Shown: positions 25,659 to 33,943 of the stretch, one piece after another
Position numbering within the stretch: the stretch's first letter is position 1
Layout: every line of letters begins with the position of its first letter
Origin: Nocardioides sp. Root140
GTDB taxonomy: Bacteria > Actinomycetota > Actinomycetes > Propionibacteriales > Nocardioidaceae
NCBI RefSeq assembly: GCF_001426745.1
Contig: NZ_LMFI01000010.1
Span: forward strand, 1,350,652-1,414,651
Direction of reading: 5' to 3'
Length of the DNA: 64,000 nt
Made by a program: the position numbers and the translations under genes
Notes under the pieces: generated by a model
What the model saw: only the letters and a program-made list of their open reading frames with translations
What the model was told of the DNA's origin: nothing
Database searches by the model: none

Positions 25659-26066
25659 GTGACCAGCGAACCCGCCGCAGCGGACGGCCCAGCAGTGATG
25701 CACATCGGCGAGGTCGCCACCCGCACCGAGCTGTCCCTGCGCAGCCTGCGGCACTGGGACGAGGTCGGCCTGCTCCGACCCTCCGGGCGCACTGACGGTG
25801 GTTTCCGGCTCTACACCGAGTCCGACGTCGAGAAGATCCTGGTGATCCGGAGGATGAAGCCGCTCGGCTTCACACTCGAGCAGATGAGCGCGGCGATGCG
25901 CGACCTCGAGACGGTTCGCGACCCCGCCGCGGCAGATCGGCACGACGTGGCCCGCGAGCGACTGGTGGGCATCCTTGCCGACGCCGGAGAGCGCCGCGAG
26001 AAGCTGGAGCGGCAGCTCGGCATGGCGGACGAGTTCATCGACCTGCTGGGGCAACAGCTGTCCTGA
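25659..26066 (+). CDS. MerR family transcriptional regulator
   Basis: A 135-aa MerR-type protein. The winged helix-turn-helix is IGEVATRTELSLRSLRHWDEVGLLRPSGRT followed by GGFRLYTESDVEKI, then RMKPLGFTLEQMSAAMRDLE and a C-terminal dimerisation coiled coil (DAGERREKLERQLGMADEF). No cysteine cluster for metal or redox sensing is present, so the signal is not evident. It starts at GTG 25659 with GAGAGGGA upstream; an ATG at codon 14 is possible. Divergent from the SulP transporter. Confidence 0.85.
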   Translation: MTSEPAAADGPAVMHIGEVATRTELSLRSLRHWDEVGLLRPSGRTDGGFRLYTESDVEKILVIRRMKPLGFTLEQMSAAMRDLETVRDPAAADRHDVARERLVGILADAGERREKLERQLGMADEFIDLLGQQLS

Positions 26067-26135
26067 CGCCGTCGACCGCACGATGATTCCGGACGAGTCC
26101 TCGGGTCTGCACTGGAACCCGACCAGGAGGCAGCC

Positions 26136-26966
26136 ATGGAGACCATCATCGAAGGGATCGTGTTCGGGGAGTCACCCCGCTGGAGGGACGGGCGGGTGTG
26201 GGTCTCCGACTGGGCCCGCGGACGTGTCTCCTCCGTGGAGCCCGACGGCAGCGGTGAACGGGTCGAGGCCGAGGTCGCGTCGTTCCCGTTGTGCTTCGAC
26301 TTCCTCCCGGACGGAGACCTGCTGCTGGTCTCGTCCGCGGACCGTGCCCTGTTGCGGCGCGAGGCCGACGGCTCGCTGACGACGTACGCCGACCTGGCCG
26401 GCCTCGCCTCCACGCCGTACAACGACATCGTCGTCGTCGGGCGTGGCAACGCCTACGTCAACAACATCGGCTACGACTTCCCCGGTGGCGAACCGCGCCC
26501 GGGCATCGTGGTGCTGGTGACCGGTGACGGCCGGGCCTCCGAGGTCGCCGACGACCTCCAGTTCCCCAACGGGATGGCGGTCACGGCCGACGGCAGCACG
26601 CTGGTCGTGGCCGAGTCGCACGCCGAGCAGCTGACGGCGTACGACATCAGCGCGGACGGGACCCTGTCCGGACGGCGGGTCTGGGCGGAGACGCCCGGCG
26701 ACCATCCCGACGGCATCTGCCTCGATGAGACCGGCGCGATCTGGTACGCCGACGTCGGCAACGCACACTGCCGTCGGGTGCGTGAGGGCGGCGAGCTCCT
26801 CGACACGATCGCCTTCGCCCGCGGTGCGTTCTCGTGCACGCTCAGCCGCGCGGGCGAGCCGACACTGTTCGTGGTCGGCCAGGACTACGGCGGTCCCGAC
26901 GATGCGCCGCCCAGTGGCGTCCTCGGTGCCTTCCCGGTCCGACACGGCGGTGCCGGGTTCCCGTGA
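26136..26966 (+). CDS. SMP-30/gluconolactonase/LRE family protein
   Basis: A 276-aa six-bladed propeller lactonase of the SMP-30 family. The metal-binding residues occur in the expected places: Glu in FGESPRWRDG, Asn in STPYNDIVV and QFPNGMAVTADGS, and Asp in HPDGICLDETGAIWYADVG. It would hydrolyse sugar or other lactones using a divalent cation. There is no signal peptide, so it is cytosolic. An upstream CAGGAGG supports the ATG at 26136. It follows the MerR gene by 69 bp but need not be functionally related. Confidence 0.85.
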   Translation: METIIEGIVFGESPRWRDGRVWVSDWARGRVSSVEPDGSGERVEAEVASFPLCFDFLPDGDLLLVSSADRALLRREADGSLTTYADLAGLASTPYNDIVVVGRGNAYVNNIGYDFPGGEPRPGIVVLVTGDGRASEVADDLQFPNGMAVTADGSTLVVAESHAEQLTAYDISADGTLSGRRVWAETPGDHPDGICLDETGAIWYADVGNAHCRRVREGGELLDTIAFARGAFSCTLSRAGEPTLFVVGQDYGGPDDAPPSGVLGAFPVRHGGAGFP

Positions 26967-27054
26967 CGAACACGCTCGGCACGGGTCGGGCGTTGACTCT
27001 GGCCGTGAGGCGGCAGACGTGCCATTGTGTTCCCTCGTGGCGCACAACGGCACG

Positions 27055-27711
27055 ATGGACGTGCGGATCCCCGTCCAGAGATCCGCACAGGCGGGTGAGC
27101 ACTTCGCCGTACTCCTCCATCTCGACGACCCGGCCGAGCAGCGGGTCCATCGCATCTGGGACGCCCTCGACGACCACGGCACCAGGCCGGTGCGGTGGTC
27201 ACACGGCCCGGAGTACCGACCTCATGTCACGCTCGCCATCGCCCGGGCCTTCGACCTGGAGCATGTGGAAACGGTGCTGGATCCAGTGCTCTCCCGGGCA
27301 CGGGGCCTGGCCGTTGACCTGACCGCGGTCGGCTTCTTCGTCAGCGACAAGGCCCCCGCGTTCCTCGCGGTCAGCCCCACGGTCGATCTGGTGACCCTGC
27401 ACCGCGACGTCCATGCGGCCCTCGACGCGGAGCCCGCGCAGGTGCACGGCAACTGGGACTACTACCGTCCCGGCACCTGGCTGCCGCACTGCACGCTGGC
27501 GATGGACGCCGACACCCCCGGCACCGTCACGTCCGCAGTCGGGTCGGTCGACGACCTGCCGATCCGGGCCACGGTCTCGGCCGTGCGCCTCGAGCCGGTT
27601 CCCGCGCAGCTCCTGCGGCCGGGACATTCCCGCGGCGGTGAGCCGCAGCACCGCGCCGGCCCACAGCACCGGAGACTGCGCCGTCGCTTCCTCGTCGGCG
27701 ACCAGCGTTGA
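27055..27711 (+). CDS. 2H phosphoesterase / 2'-5' RNA ligase-like protein
   Basis: A 218-aa protein with the two catalytic HxT motifs of the 2H superfamily: RPHVTLAIARAFDLEH (about residue 57) and LPHCTLAMDAD (about residue 145). These enzymes cleave or ligate 2',3'-cyclic or 2'-5' phosphodiester bonds in RNA or nucleotides; the physiological substrate is unknown. The ATG at 27055 is used; a GTG six codons upstream in the same frame is an alternative. The basic, Arg/Gln-rich C-terminus after residue about 185 is atypical and may be disordered. Confidence 0.78.
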   Translation: MDVRIPVQRSAQAGEHFAVLLHLDDPAEQRVHRIWDALDDHGTRPVRWSHGPEYRPHVTLAIARAFDLEHVETVLDPVLSRARGLAVDLTAVGFFVSDKAPAFLAVSPTVDLVTLHRDVHAALDAEPAQVHGNWDYYRPGTWLPHCTLAMDADTPGTVTSAVGSVDDLPIRATVSAVRLEPVPAQLLRPGHSRGGEPQHRAGPQHRRLRRRFLVGDQR

Positions 27712-27748
27712 CCCGACCGCTTGCTGACCCGACCCGTGCTGACCCGAC
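27709..27748 (+). repeat. Three copies of TGACCCGAC at the end of the 2H gene
   Basis: TGACCCGAC occurs at 27709-27717, 27725-27733 and 27740-27748, with a 15-16 bp period, beginning at the stop codon of the 2H phosphoesterase gene and filling the gap to the convergent response regulator. It is probably a small slippage product; no dyad suited to a terminator is evident. Confidence 0.5.
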
Positions 27749-27760
27749 GGGCCGCCGGGC

Positions 27761-28426
27761 TCAGGTGGTGGTGCGCGGAGCGACCAGCCCGGACTCGTAG
27801 GCGAAGACCACCAGCTGTGCGCGGTCGCGGGCCCCGAGCTTGGTCATCGACCGGCTGACGTGCGTCTTGGCGGTCATCGGGCTGAGCACCATGCGGTCGG
27901 CGATCTCGTCGTTGCTCAGCCCGTGCGCGACCAGGGCGACGACCTCACGCTCCCGGTTCGTCAGACGGTCCAGCTCCACGCCGGAGAGGACGTCGGCCGG
28001 ACGGGCCACGAACTCGCTGATCAACCGCCTGGTGACGGCGGGCGAGAGCAACGCGTCACCGCGCATGGTCACTCGCAGGGCCTGCAGCAGGTCGTCCGGC
28101 TCGGCGTCCTTGACCACGAAGCCGGCCGCGCCCGCGCGCAGGGCGTTGAAGACGTACTCGTCGAGCCCGTAGTTGGTCAGCATCACCACGTGCACTCCGG
28201 CAAGGTCGTCCTCGCCGGTGATCCGCCGGGTCGCCTCGATGCCGTCCATCTCCGGCATCTGCACGTCCATCAGCACGATGTCGGGGCGGTGCTCCTCCGC
28301 CAGGGCGACGCCCTCGCGACCGTTGCCGGCCTCGCCGACCACGCTGATGTCGTCCTCGGCGTCGAGGAGCGCGCGGATGCCCATCCGGATCAGCGGCTGG
28401 TCGTCGACCAGCACCACCCGGATCAC
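27761..28426 (-). CDS. NarL/LuxR-family response regulator
   Basis: A 221-aa regulator with an N-terminal receiver domain (acidic pair VVLVDDQPLIRMGIRALLDA, phosphoacceptor Asp in DIVLMDVQMPEMDG, conserved Lys in FVVKDAEPDD) and a C-terminal LuxR HTH (LTNREREVVALVAHGLSNDEIAD, AKTHVSRSMTKLGARDRAQL). It overlaps the start of the histidine kinase stop by 4 bp (ATGA at 28423-28426), forming a two-component pair. The palindrome at 29236-29256 in the kinase promoter region is a possible target. Confidence 0.9.
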   Translation of the reverse strand: MIRVVLVDDQPLIRMGIRALLDAEDDISVVGEAGNGREGVALAEEHRPDIVLMDVQMPEMDGIEATRRITGEDDLAGVHVVMLTNYGLDEYVFNALRAGAAGFVVKDAEPDDLLQALRVTMRGDALLSPAVTRRLISEFVARPADVLSGVELDRLTNREREVVALVAHGLSNDEIADRMVLSPMTAKTHVSRSMTKLGARDRAQLVVFAYESGLVAPRTTT

Positions 28427-29190
28427 GAGGCGGGTTCCGCCGGGAGCTCGGCAAGCACCGTGAATCCCCGGTCGGCGCCGGGCTCGGCCCTCAGGTTCCC
28501 GCCGAGCGCGGTGACGCGTTCGCGCATCCCGACCAGGCCGTAGCCCGGCACCGGCGGCCGACGCGAACCCGCTCCGTCGTCCTCGACCCGCACGGTCAGG
28601 GTCCGCTCGTCGTACGTCAGCTCGACGGCCACGTTCGCCGACCCGGCATGCCGCGTCACGTTCGTCAGGGCTTCCTGCACGACCCGGTACGCGGTCTGCT
28701 CGACCTCCGACGGCACGCGGCGTACCCGTCCACGGATCCGGTAGCTGGTCGGCAGCCCCGTCGACCGGGCCCGCTCCACCAGGGTCGGCACCCGCTCCAG
28801 CCCGCCACCGCCGCCGTCCTCGTCGCGACGCAGCACGTCCAGGGTCGAGCGCAGCTCACGCACCGCGTCACTGCTGGCCTCCTGGATCGCGAGCAGCGCC
28901 GGCGACGGCTCCTCGCCGTTCTTCCTCGCCAGGTGGGTGGCCACCCCGGCCTGCACCTTGATCACCGAGATGCTGTGGGTCAGGGAGTCGTGCAGCTCGC
29001 GGGCGATCCGCAGCCGTTCCTCGACGGCGAGCCGGCGGGTCTCCTCCTCGTGCGTGCGTTCGGCCTCCTCGGCGCGCTTCTCCATCTCGGCGACGTGCGC
29101 CTTCCACTGGTGGGCCGCCATCACCCCGAACACCGCGGAGACCATCCAGCCGGTGCGGTAGAACCTCGCCCATCCACGATCTGTGCGCAT
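28423..29190 (-). CDS. HisKA_3-type sensor histidine kinase (short membrane part)
   Basis: A 255-aa kinase with one hydrophobic segment at most (TGWMVSAVFGVMAAHQW), a coiled coil (EMEKRAEEAERTHEEETRRL), the phosphoacceptor His in IARELHDSLTHSISVIKVQAG and an HATPase_c domain ending in GYGLVGMRERVTALGGNL. The ATG at 29190 is the best start; the open frame begins 12 codons upstream. Family members usually have four or more transmembrane helices, so this one is truncated at its N-terminus or senses through a partner. It is followed, overlapping, by its response regulator. Confidence 0.85.
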   Translation of the reverse strand: MRTDRGWARFYRTGWMVSAVFGVMAAHQWKAHVAEMEKRAEEAERTHEEETRRLAVEERLRIARELHDSLTHSISVIKVQAGVATHLARKNGEEPSPALLAIQEASSDAVRELRSTLDVLRRDEDGGGGGLERVPTLVERARSTGLPTSYRIRGRVRRVPSEVEQTAYRVVQEALTNVTRHAGSANVAVELTYDERTLTVRVEDDGAGSRRPPVPGYGLVGMRERVTALGGNLRAEPGADRGFTVLAELPAEPAS

Positions 29191-29235
29191 GCCTCCGAGC
29201 CTAGGGTCCCGGCCCAGGACGCGCATCCGTCATGG

Positions 29236-29256
29236 GGAGTAGGGCCGGCCTACTCC
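29236..29256. promoter_or_regulatory. Perfect palindrome between kinase and FAD-oxidase genes
   Basis: GGAGTAGG (29236-29243) and CCTACTCC (29249-29256) form a perfect 8-bp inverted repeat around GCCGG; another half-site, GGAGTACGG, follows about 5 bp later. It lies 46 bp upstream of the kinase gene and 132 bp upstream of the divergent FAD-oxidase gene. It is a candidate binding site for the adjacent NarL-type response regulator, which could control both the two-component genes and the oxidase. A transcript-level hairpin is the alternative. Confidence 0.5.
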
Positions 29257-29387
29257 GCCGGGAGTACGGACGCGGCCGCGGACCGGTCCGGCGGGTAGCC
29301 GGAAGTGACGCCCCTGGGCCGACGCGGTCAGGGCTCGTTTCGCGAACGATCGACGGCATAGACATCGGACGAACGAGGGAGAAGCGC

Positions 29388-30761
29388 ATGAGCCTGCATG
29401 ACACGACGACGGCCACCGGCACGTTGGACACCGAGACCGTGGCACCCGGCGACGAGGAGTACGACGACGCGGCGCGGGTGTTCTTCGGCACCGGAGCCCC
29501 GGAGCTGGTGGTCCGGCCTCGTGACGCCGACGAGGTCGCGGCCGCGCTGGCCCACGCCGTACGACGTGGCCTGGCCGTCTCGGTCAGGTCGGGAGGCCAC
29601 AGCCTGCTCGGCCACGGGACGAACACCGGCGGCATGGTGATCGACCTGCGCCACCTCGACGGCATCGAGGTTCTCGACGTCGATCGCCGCGTGGTCCGCG
29701 TCGGAGGCGGTGCCACGTGGGGCCGGGTGGCCGAGGCGCTCGACCCGCGGGGCTGGGCGTTGACGTCCGGCGACACCGCCGGCGTCGGAGTCGGCGGGCT
29801 CACCCTCGGTGGCGGCTTCGGGTGGATGGTGCGCCGTCACGGCCTGGCCATCGACAACCTCGTCGCCGCGCGCGTGGTGACTGCCGGGGGGCGGCTGCTC
29901 ACCGCCTCGGCGACGGAGAACCCCCAGCTCTTCTGGGCCCTGCGCGGTGGCGGTGGCAACTTCGGCGTCGTGGTCTCCTTCGACTTCGTCGCCCAGCCGG
30001 TGGCCACGGTGCACCGAGGCACGGTGACCTACCAGCTCGACGACGTGGCCGAGCTGGTCGTGCGTTGGCGCGACGCGATGCGTGCGGCGCCGGAGGAGCT
30101 GACCAGCACCCTGGTGCTCCCGCCGGCGGTGCCGGGCCAGATCCCCGAGGCGATGGTCCTGCTCTGCTACGCGGGACAGGGCGACGTGGCCGCCGCCAAC
30201 GACGCCATCGAGCCGCTCCTCGAGCTGGGCACGGTGCTCCGGGCCAGCATCTCCGAGTGCCGGTACGCCGACCTGCTCGAGGACGCCGCGGCACCGCCGG
30301 GGCTCAGGGTCGCGGGGCGCAACACCCTCGTGCGTTCGGTCAACGACGAGGTCATCACGGCGATCGACCGACTGCACCGCAGCCCTGCCCCGGCGATGAT
30401 CGCCCTGCGCAGCCTGGGTGGTGCGTTCTCCCGGGTGCAGCGCGAGGCCACGGCGTTCGCCCATCGTGACGCCGAGGCGATGGTGCTGTGCATGGCCATG
30501 CTGCCGGAGTCGGCGACGGACGACGACGTGGCCAGGGCACTGCAGCCGTGGGAGCCGGTCGCCGCGCGGGGCATCGGCAGCTACACGAACTTCCAGGGCT
30601 CGGCGTCGGCCGCGGACCTGGCCGCGGCGTACCCGCCGGCGACGTACGCCCGCCTGTCCCTGGTCAAGCGCGCCTACGACCCGGGCAACGTGTTCGCGCA
30701 CAACCACAACGTGCTCCCCGGCGACGGGCTCCCGCGTCCACGGACGGCAGATCGACGATGA
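29388..30761 (+). CDS. FAD-linked oxidase of the BBE (berberine bridge enzyme-like) family
   Basis: A 457-aa protein with a PP-loop FAD domain. The Arg-Ser-Gly-Gly-His motif (SVRSGGHSLLGHG) holds the histidine that commonly binds FAD covalently, followed by the long GGGATWGRVAEAL and GVGVGGLTLGGGFGWMVRRHGL segments and a C-terminal BBE domain (YARLSLVKRAYDPGNVFAHNHNV). It oxidises an unknown alcohol, sugar or alkaloid-like substrate with oxygen. No signal peptide is seen. The ATG at 29388 is preceded by GAGGGA. It may be controlled by the divergent two-component system. Confidence 0.85.
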   Translation: MSLHDTTTATGTLDTETVAPGDEEYDDAARVFFGTGAPELVVRPRDADEVAAALAHAVRRGLAVSVRSGGHSLLGHGTNTGGMVIDLRHLDGIEVLDVDRRVVRVGGGATWGRVAEALDPRGWALTSGDTAGVGVGGLTLGGGFGWMVRRHGLAIDNLVAARVVTAGGRLLTASATENPQLFWALRGGGGNFGVVVSFDFVAQPVATVHRGTVTYQLDDVAELVVRWRDAMRAAPEELTSTLVLPPAVPGQIPEAMVLLCYAGQGDVAAANDAIEPLLELGTVLRASISECRYADLLEDAAAPPGLRVAGRNTLVRSVNDEVITAIDRLHRSPAPAMIALRSLGGAFSRVQREATAFAHRDAEAMVLCMAMLPESATDDDVARALQPWEPVAARGIGSYTNFQGSASAADLAAAYPPATYARLSLVKRAYDPGNVFAHNHNVLPGDGLPRPRTADRR

Positions 30762-30776
30762 CAGCCGCGTCGTGGC

Positions 30777-31286
30777 TCAGCAATCGAAGACCGACCAGCA
30801 GAGGTCGTTGCGCAGCCGCTGGTCGTCGAGCACCAGGGCGCGGATCTCCGGCGGCAACTGCTCCCGCTGCCACTGGCACTCGTGGCGCCCGGCCTCGTCG
30901 CTCTCGCCCTCGACGGCTCGTGCCGCCTTGATGGCATAGGCCGCGGCACCGAGGTCGTGCGCAGCGACATGGGCAACCGCGCCGGCCTGTCCCGCGGCGT
31001 ACGCCGCATGACGAGGAGCACCACGCAGGTCCCTGGCCGCGCCCATCGCGTGGCCGCCAGCGGCTCGCGCCTCCATCATCCTGACCTCGCCGCGCACCCA
31101 CGCCCGTGCGGCGTCGATGGCCTGACGAGGTCGCGGATCGTCGGGCCGAGCGGCCTCGAAGAGCGGCAGCACGTGCTCCGCGCAGTCGGCCGCCCAGAGG
31201 GCCAGGAGGTGGTGATCGGCGTCGGTGAGCGATCCGCCGCGGCGGATCGTGACCAGGCGCGGGTCGCGGACCTTCGAGAGGATCAC
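30777..31286 (-). CDS. Putative immunity protein (Imm-5-like helical domain), orphan
   Basis: A 169-aa, all-alpha, alanine-rich protein: HHLLALWAADCAEHVLPLFE, DDPRPRQAIDAARAWVRGE, HAAYAAGQAGAVAHVAAHDLGAAAYAI and a C-terminal ECQWQREQLPPEIRALVLDD. These blocks resemble a family annotated as putative immunity proteins associated with polymorphic toxins, but no toxin gene is nearby. Similar proteins are common as singletons in actinobacteria, so a defensive role is unproven. The GTG at 31286 is chosen because AGGAGGG lies 5 nt upstream; the open frame continues 27 codons further without a ribosome binding site. Confidence 0.6.
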   Translation of the reverse strand: MILSKVRDPRLVTIRRGGSLTDADHHLLALWAADCAEHVLPLFEAARPDDPRPRQAIDAARAWVRGEVRMMEARAAGGHAMGAARDLRGAPRHAAYAAGQAGAVAHVAAHDLGAAAYAIKAARAVEGESDEAGRHECQWQREQLPPEIRALVLDDQRLRNDLCWSVFDC

Positions 31287-31347
31287 GGCTGCCCTCCTGT
31301 TCGACCGAGCCGACCCCACGCACCCTACGTTTCTGCCTTCGGAGACC

Positions 31348-31386
31348 TTGACAGGCCAGGTCATCAAGTGATCTAGTCACTTGATG
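31348..31386 (+). promoter_or_regulatory. Promoter overlapping a perfect GntR-type operator and the start codon
   Basis: TTGACA (31348-31353) is followed 18 bp later by TCTAGT (31372-31377), a plausible sigma-70-type promoter. Superimposed is an inverted repeat with perfect 10-bp arms, CATCAAGTGA (31362-31371) and TCACTTGATG (31377-31386), separated by TCTAG. The last base of the palindrome is the first base of the GTG start codon at 31386. No Shine-Dalgarno precedes that start and the expected transcription start is close to it, so a leaderless mRNA is likely. Autorepression by the GntR protein would occlude the promoter. Confidence 0.72.
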
Positions 31387-32084
31387 TGACCACCACCACA
31401 TCGCACTCGACCGCCTCCCGCTCTCTGTCCGAGCGCATCGCCGACGCGATCGCCGACATGATCCGCACCGAGGGCCTGGCCCCCGGAGACCCGCTCCACT
31501 CGGCCCGGTCGCTGGCCGCCGAGTTCGAGGTCACCGTGCCCACGGTCCGGGAGGCGCTGCGGCGGCTCGAGGCCGTCGAGGTGATCCAGTTCCGGCACGG
31601 GTCGGGCACCTACGTCGGCGGCGGCGTACGACGTCGGCTGCTGGCCAACCCGCACACCGGCGGCGACCTGGCGTCGGTGCTCGAGCTGGTCGACGCCCGA
31701 CTCCTGATCGAGCCCGGCATCGCCGCCGCGGCCGCGGCCAACCGCAACGACGAGCAGCTCGCCGCACTCGAGGCGACCACGCAGAACGCCCTCGTCCCCC
31801 AACGCGGCAACGAACGACCCCGCGAGCACTTCCACGTCGCCCTGGCCGCGGCGTCCGGCAACGCCTTGGTCTGCGACACCCTCGCGGCCCTGCTCGACGT
31901 ACGTTCGCGCGACCAGGTCGAGATCCGGCGTCGCTACCACGACCGCGAGCGAGACCACGAGGAGCACATCGAGATCTTCCGGGCCGTCTCGGAGCAGGAC
32001 GCCGCCGCGGCCGCCGAGCTCACCCGCACCCACCTCGCGGCGATCCGCGACACGGTCATCACCCTCGGCGAGGAGCTCGGATGA
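31386..32084 (+). CDS. GntR family regulator, FadR/FCD subfamily
   Basis: A 232-aa regulator with an N-terminal winged helix-turn-helix (ERIADAIADMIRTEGLAPGD, then AAEFEVTVPTVREALRRLEA and FRHGSGTYVG) and an all-helical FCD effector domain with the metal/ligand histidines expected in EHFHVALAAASGN and HEEHIEIF. FCD members sense carboxylic or sugar acids. The GTG at 31386 sits at the edge of a palindrome. Its stop overlaps the next gene's start by 4 bp, so it leads an operon with the creatininase-family hydrolase, esterase and AbgT transporter and probably controls it. Confidence 0.88.
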   Translation: MTTTTSHSTASRSLSERIADAIADMIRTEGLAPGDPLHSARSLAAEFEVTVPTVREALRRLEAVEVIQFRHGSGTYVGGGVRRRLLANPHTGGDLASVLELVDARLLIEPGIAAAAAANRNDEQLAALEATTQNALVPQRGNERPREHFHVALAAASGNALVCDTLAALLDVRSRDQVEIRRRYHDRERDHEEHIEIFRAVSEQDAAAAAELTRTHLAAIRDTVITLGEELG

Positions 32085-32842
32085 GCCGCCGGCTCGGAGA
32101 GATGACCACGGTCGAGGCCGGGGAGTCCGCCGCCGCCGGAGACGTCGTCATCCTTCCGGTCGGGGCGTTCGAGCAGCACGGCCCCGGCCTCCCGCTGGCC
32201 ACCGACCAGATCCGCGCCGAGGCGGTCACCGACCTGGTCGCCGACCGCCTCACCGATCGCGTCGTGATCGGGCCCGCCGTGCCCGTCGGAGTCTCCCCGC
32301 ACCACAGTGGCTTCGCCGGCACGGTCACCCTGCCTCCGTCGCTGTTCACCGCAGTGCTGCGCGCGTACGTCGACAGCCTGGCCGCTGCCGGATGGCGACG
32401 ATTCCTCGTCATCAACGGGCACGGCGGCAACAACGCGGCGCTCGGCACGCTGGCGCAGGAGCTGCTGCACGAGCACCCCGACCTCGAGTTCGCCTGGACA
32501 CCGTTGACCTCGGTGGCCGCAGACGTCGTCGCCTCGATGGACGTCGACGAGGTGCACGGTCACTGCGGGGAGGCCGAGACCGCCCAGATGATGCACGTCG
32601 CACCGCACCTGGTGCGTCACGACCGGCTCACCACCGGCACCACGAAGCTCGCCGACCTCGACCCGCTCTCGCGCCTCTCGCGACGGTCCGGCCATCCCAC
32701 ACTGACCGTGCGCTACGACCGCCTGTCGCCGATCGGCGTGCTCGGCGATCCCACCCGGGCCTCACCCGAGGACGGTCGACGCATCGTCGAGACGGTCGTC
32801 GACCGGATCACCGCGTTCGTCGAGGAGTGGCTCGACACCTGA
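32081..32842 (+). CDS. Creatininase-family amidohydrolase
   Basis: A 253-aa enzyme of the creatininase fold, a metal-dependent amidohydrolase. Conserved metal ligands appear as Glu and His in PVGAFEQHGPGLPLATDQI, the NGHGGNNAAL loop, and His/Glu in VHGHCGEAETAQMM. Characterised members hydrolyse creatinine or cyclic amides, or process peptides (for example MftE). No mycofactocin genes are nearby, so a small-molecule amide substrate is more likely. It overlaps the GntR gene and is followed 123 bp later by a secreted esterase. Confidence 0.85.
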   Translation: MSRRLGEMTTVEAGESAAAGDVVILPVGAFEQHGPGLPLATDQIRAEAVTDLVADRLTDRVVIGPAVPVGVSPHHSGFAGTVTLPPSLFTAVLRAYVDSLAAAGWRRFLVINGHGGNNAALGTLAQELLHEHPDLEFAWTPLTSVAADVVASMDVDEVHGHCGEAETAQMMHVAPHLVRHDRLTTGTTKLADLDPLSRLSRRSGHPTLTVRYDRLSPIGVLGDPTRASPEDGRRIVETVVDRITAFVEEWLDT

Positions 32843-32965
32843 CCCGAGCCGACCGACTCCTCGGTCCGACCACCACCCCACCACCACCCCACCGACGACG
32901 CGTCCGCGTCGCCCGGACGCTTCCGCACACCCAGAATCCCTCTCCCCTCCCCGAAAGGTCCTCCC

Positions 32966-33943
32966 ATGCGCGTACGACGCCACCTGCTCCGGGCCACCGC
33001 CCTCGCCGTACTGCCCCTGGCGGCGCTGGCCACCTCGCCCGCCCAGACGACCGCCCAATCGGCTGCGTCGTCCGACTCCGCGGCGTCGTCGGCCGCCTGC
33101 GCCCTCGAGGCTCCCCAACCCGACGGGACCGATGCCCGCTACGACCTGACCCTCGGGGGTCGCGAGCGCTCGTTCGTCCTGCACCTGCCGGCGGGCTACA
33201 GCATGCGGGAAGACTGGCCGCTGATCGTGGCCTACCACGGCCGCGGCAGCACCGCCGTCGAGCTTCAGGGCTACTCGAAGCTGTCCACGCTGCCGGCGGT
33301 CACGGTCTTCCCCGAGGGCGAGATCGGCACCGGATCCGGGTATCGCCAGGCCTGGCAGGGCGCGCCGTACGCACCGCCCGGTGTCGACGACGTCGCCTTC
33401 ACCGCCGACCTGCTCGACCACCTCGACAGCACGCTGTGCGTCGACGAGTCGCGGACGTATGCGACCGGCAAGTCGAACGGCGCAGGGTTCGTCGCCCTGC
33501 TGGCCTGCCGGATGCCGGACCGCTTCGCCGCGTTCGCACCGGTCGCCGGCGCCTTCTACCCGGGCTCCCGCGAGGGCTGCGACACCGCCGCACCGACCAG
33601 CGTGATGGAGGTGCACGGCAGTGGCGACGCCACGATCCCGTACGCCGGGGACGCCGACCGCGACCTGCCCGCCATCCGCGACTGGGTCGACGAATGGGTC
33701 GTCCGCGACCAGTGCCGTCCCGACCCCAGGACCGCCAAGCGCGGTGACGACGTCACCCTCCTGAGTTGGGGCGGCTGCACCGACGGCACCTCAGTCGAGC
33801 ACGTGGTCGTCGAGGACGGAGGACACGTCTGGCCCGGGGCCGACGTCTACTCCGGCGGTGGCTACGTCACGCACACCGTCGAGGCGCACCGCCTCATCTG
33901 GAAGTTCTTCAGCCAGCACAGCCTCGAGGAGGCCGACCGATGA
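32966..33943 (+). CDS. Secreted PHB-depolymerase/feruloyl-esterase-like alpha/beta hydrolase
   Basis: A 325-aa exported esterase of the LpqC/PHB depolymerase type. It has a Sec signal peptide with a run of small residues (RRHLLRATALAVLPLAALAT, cleavage near the QTTAQS region). The mature protein has the oxyanion strand PLIVAYHGRGSTA, a nucleophile elbow GKSNGAGF (Ser in the Gly-x-Ser-x-Gly variant), Asp in VHGSGDATIPYAG and His in GGHVWPG. It would hydrolyse an extracellular ester. An AAAGG site precedes the ATG. Its stop overlaps the AbgT start (ATGA), so cleavage outside the cell is coupled to uptake. Confidence 0.85.
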   Translation: MRVRRHLLRATALAVLPLAALATSPAQTTAQSAASSDSAASSAACALEAPQPDGTDARYDLTLGGRERSFVLHLPAGYSMREDWPLIVAYHGRGSTAVELQGYSKLSTLPAVTVFPEGEIGTGSGYRQAWQGAPYAPPGVDDVAFTADLLDHLDSTLCVDESRTYATGKSNGAGFVALLACRMPDRFAAFAPVAGAFYPGSREGCDTAAPTSVMEVHGSGDATIPYAGDADRDLPAIRDWVDEWVVRDQCRPDPRTAKRGDDVTLLSWGGCTDGTSVEHVVVEDGGHVWPGADVYSGGGYVTHTVEAHRLIWKFFSQHSLEEADR

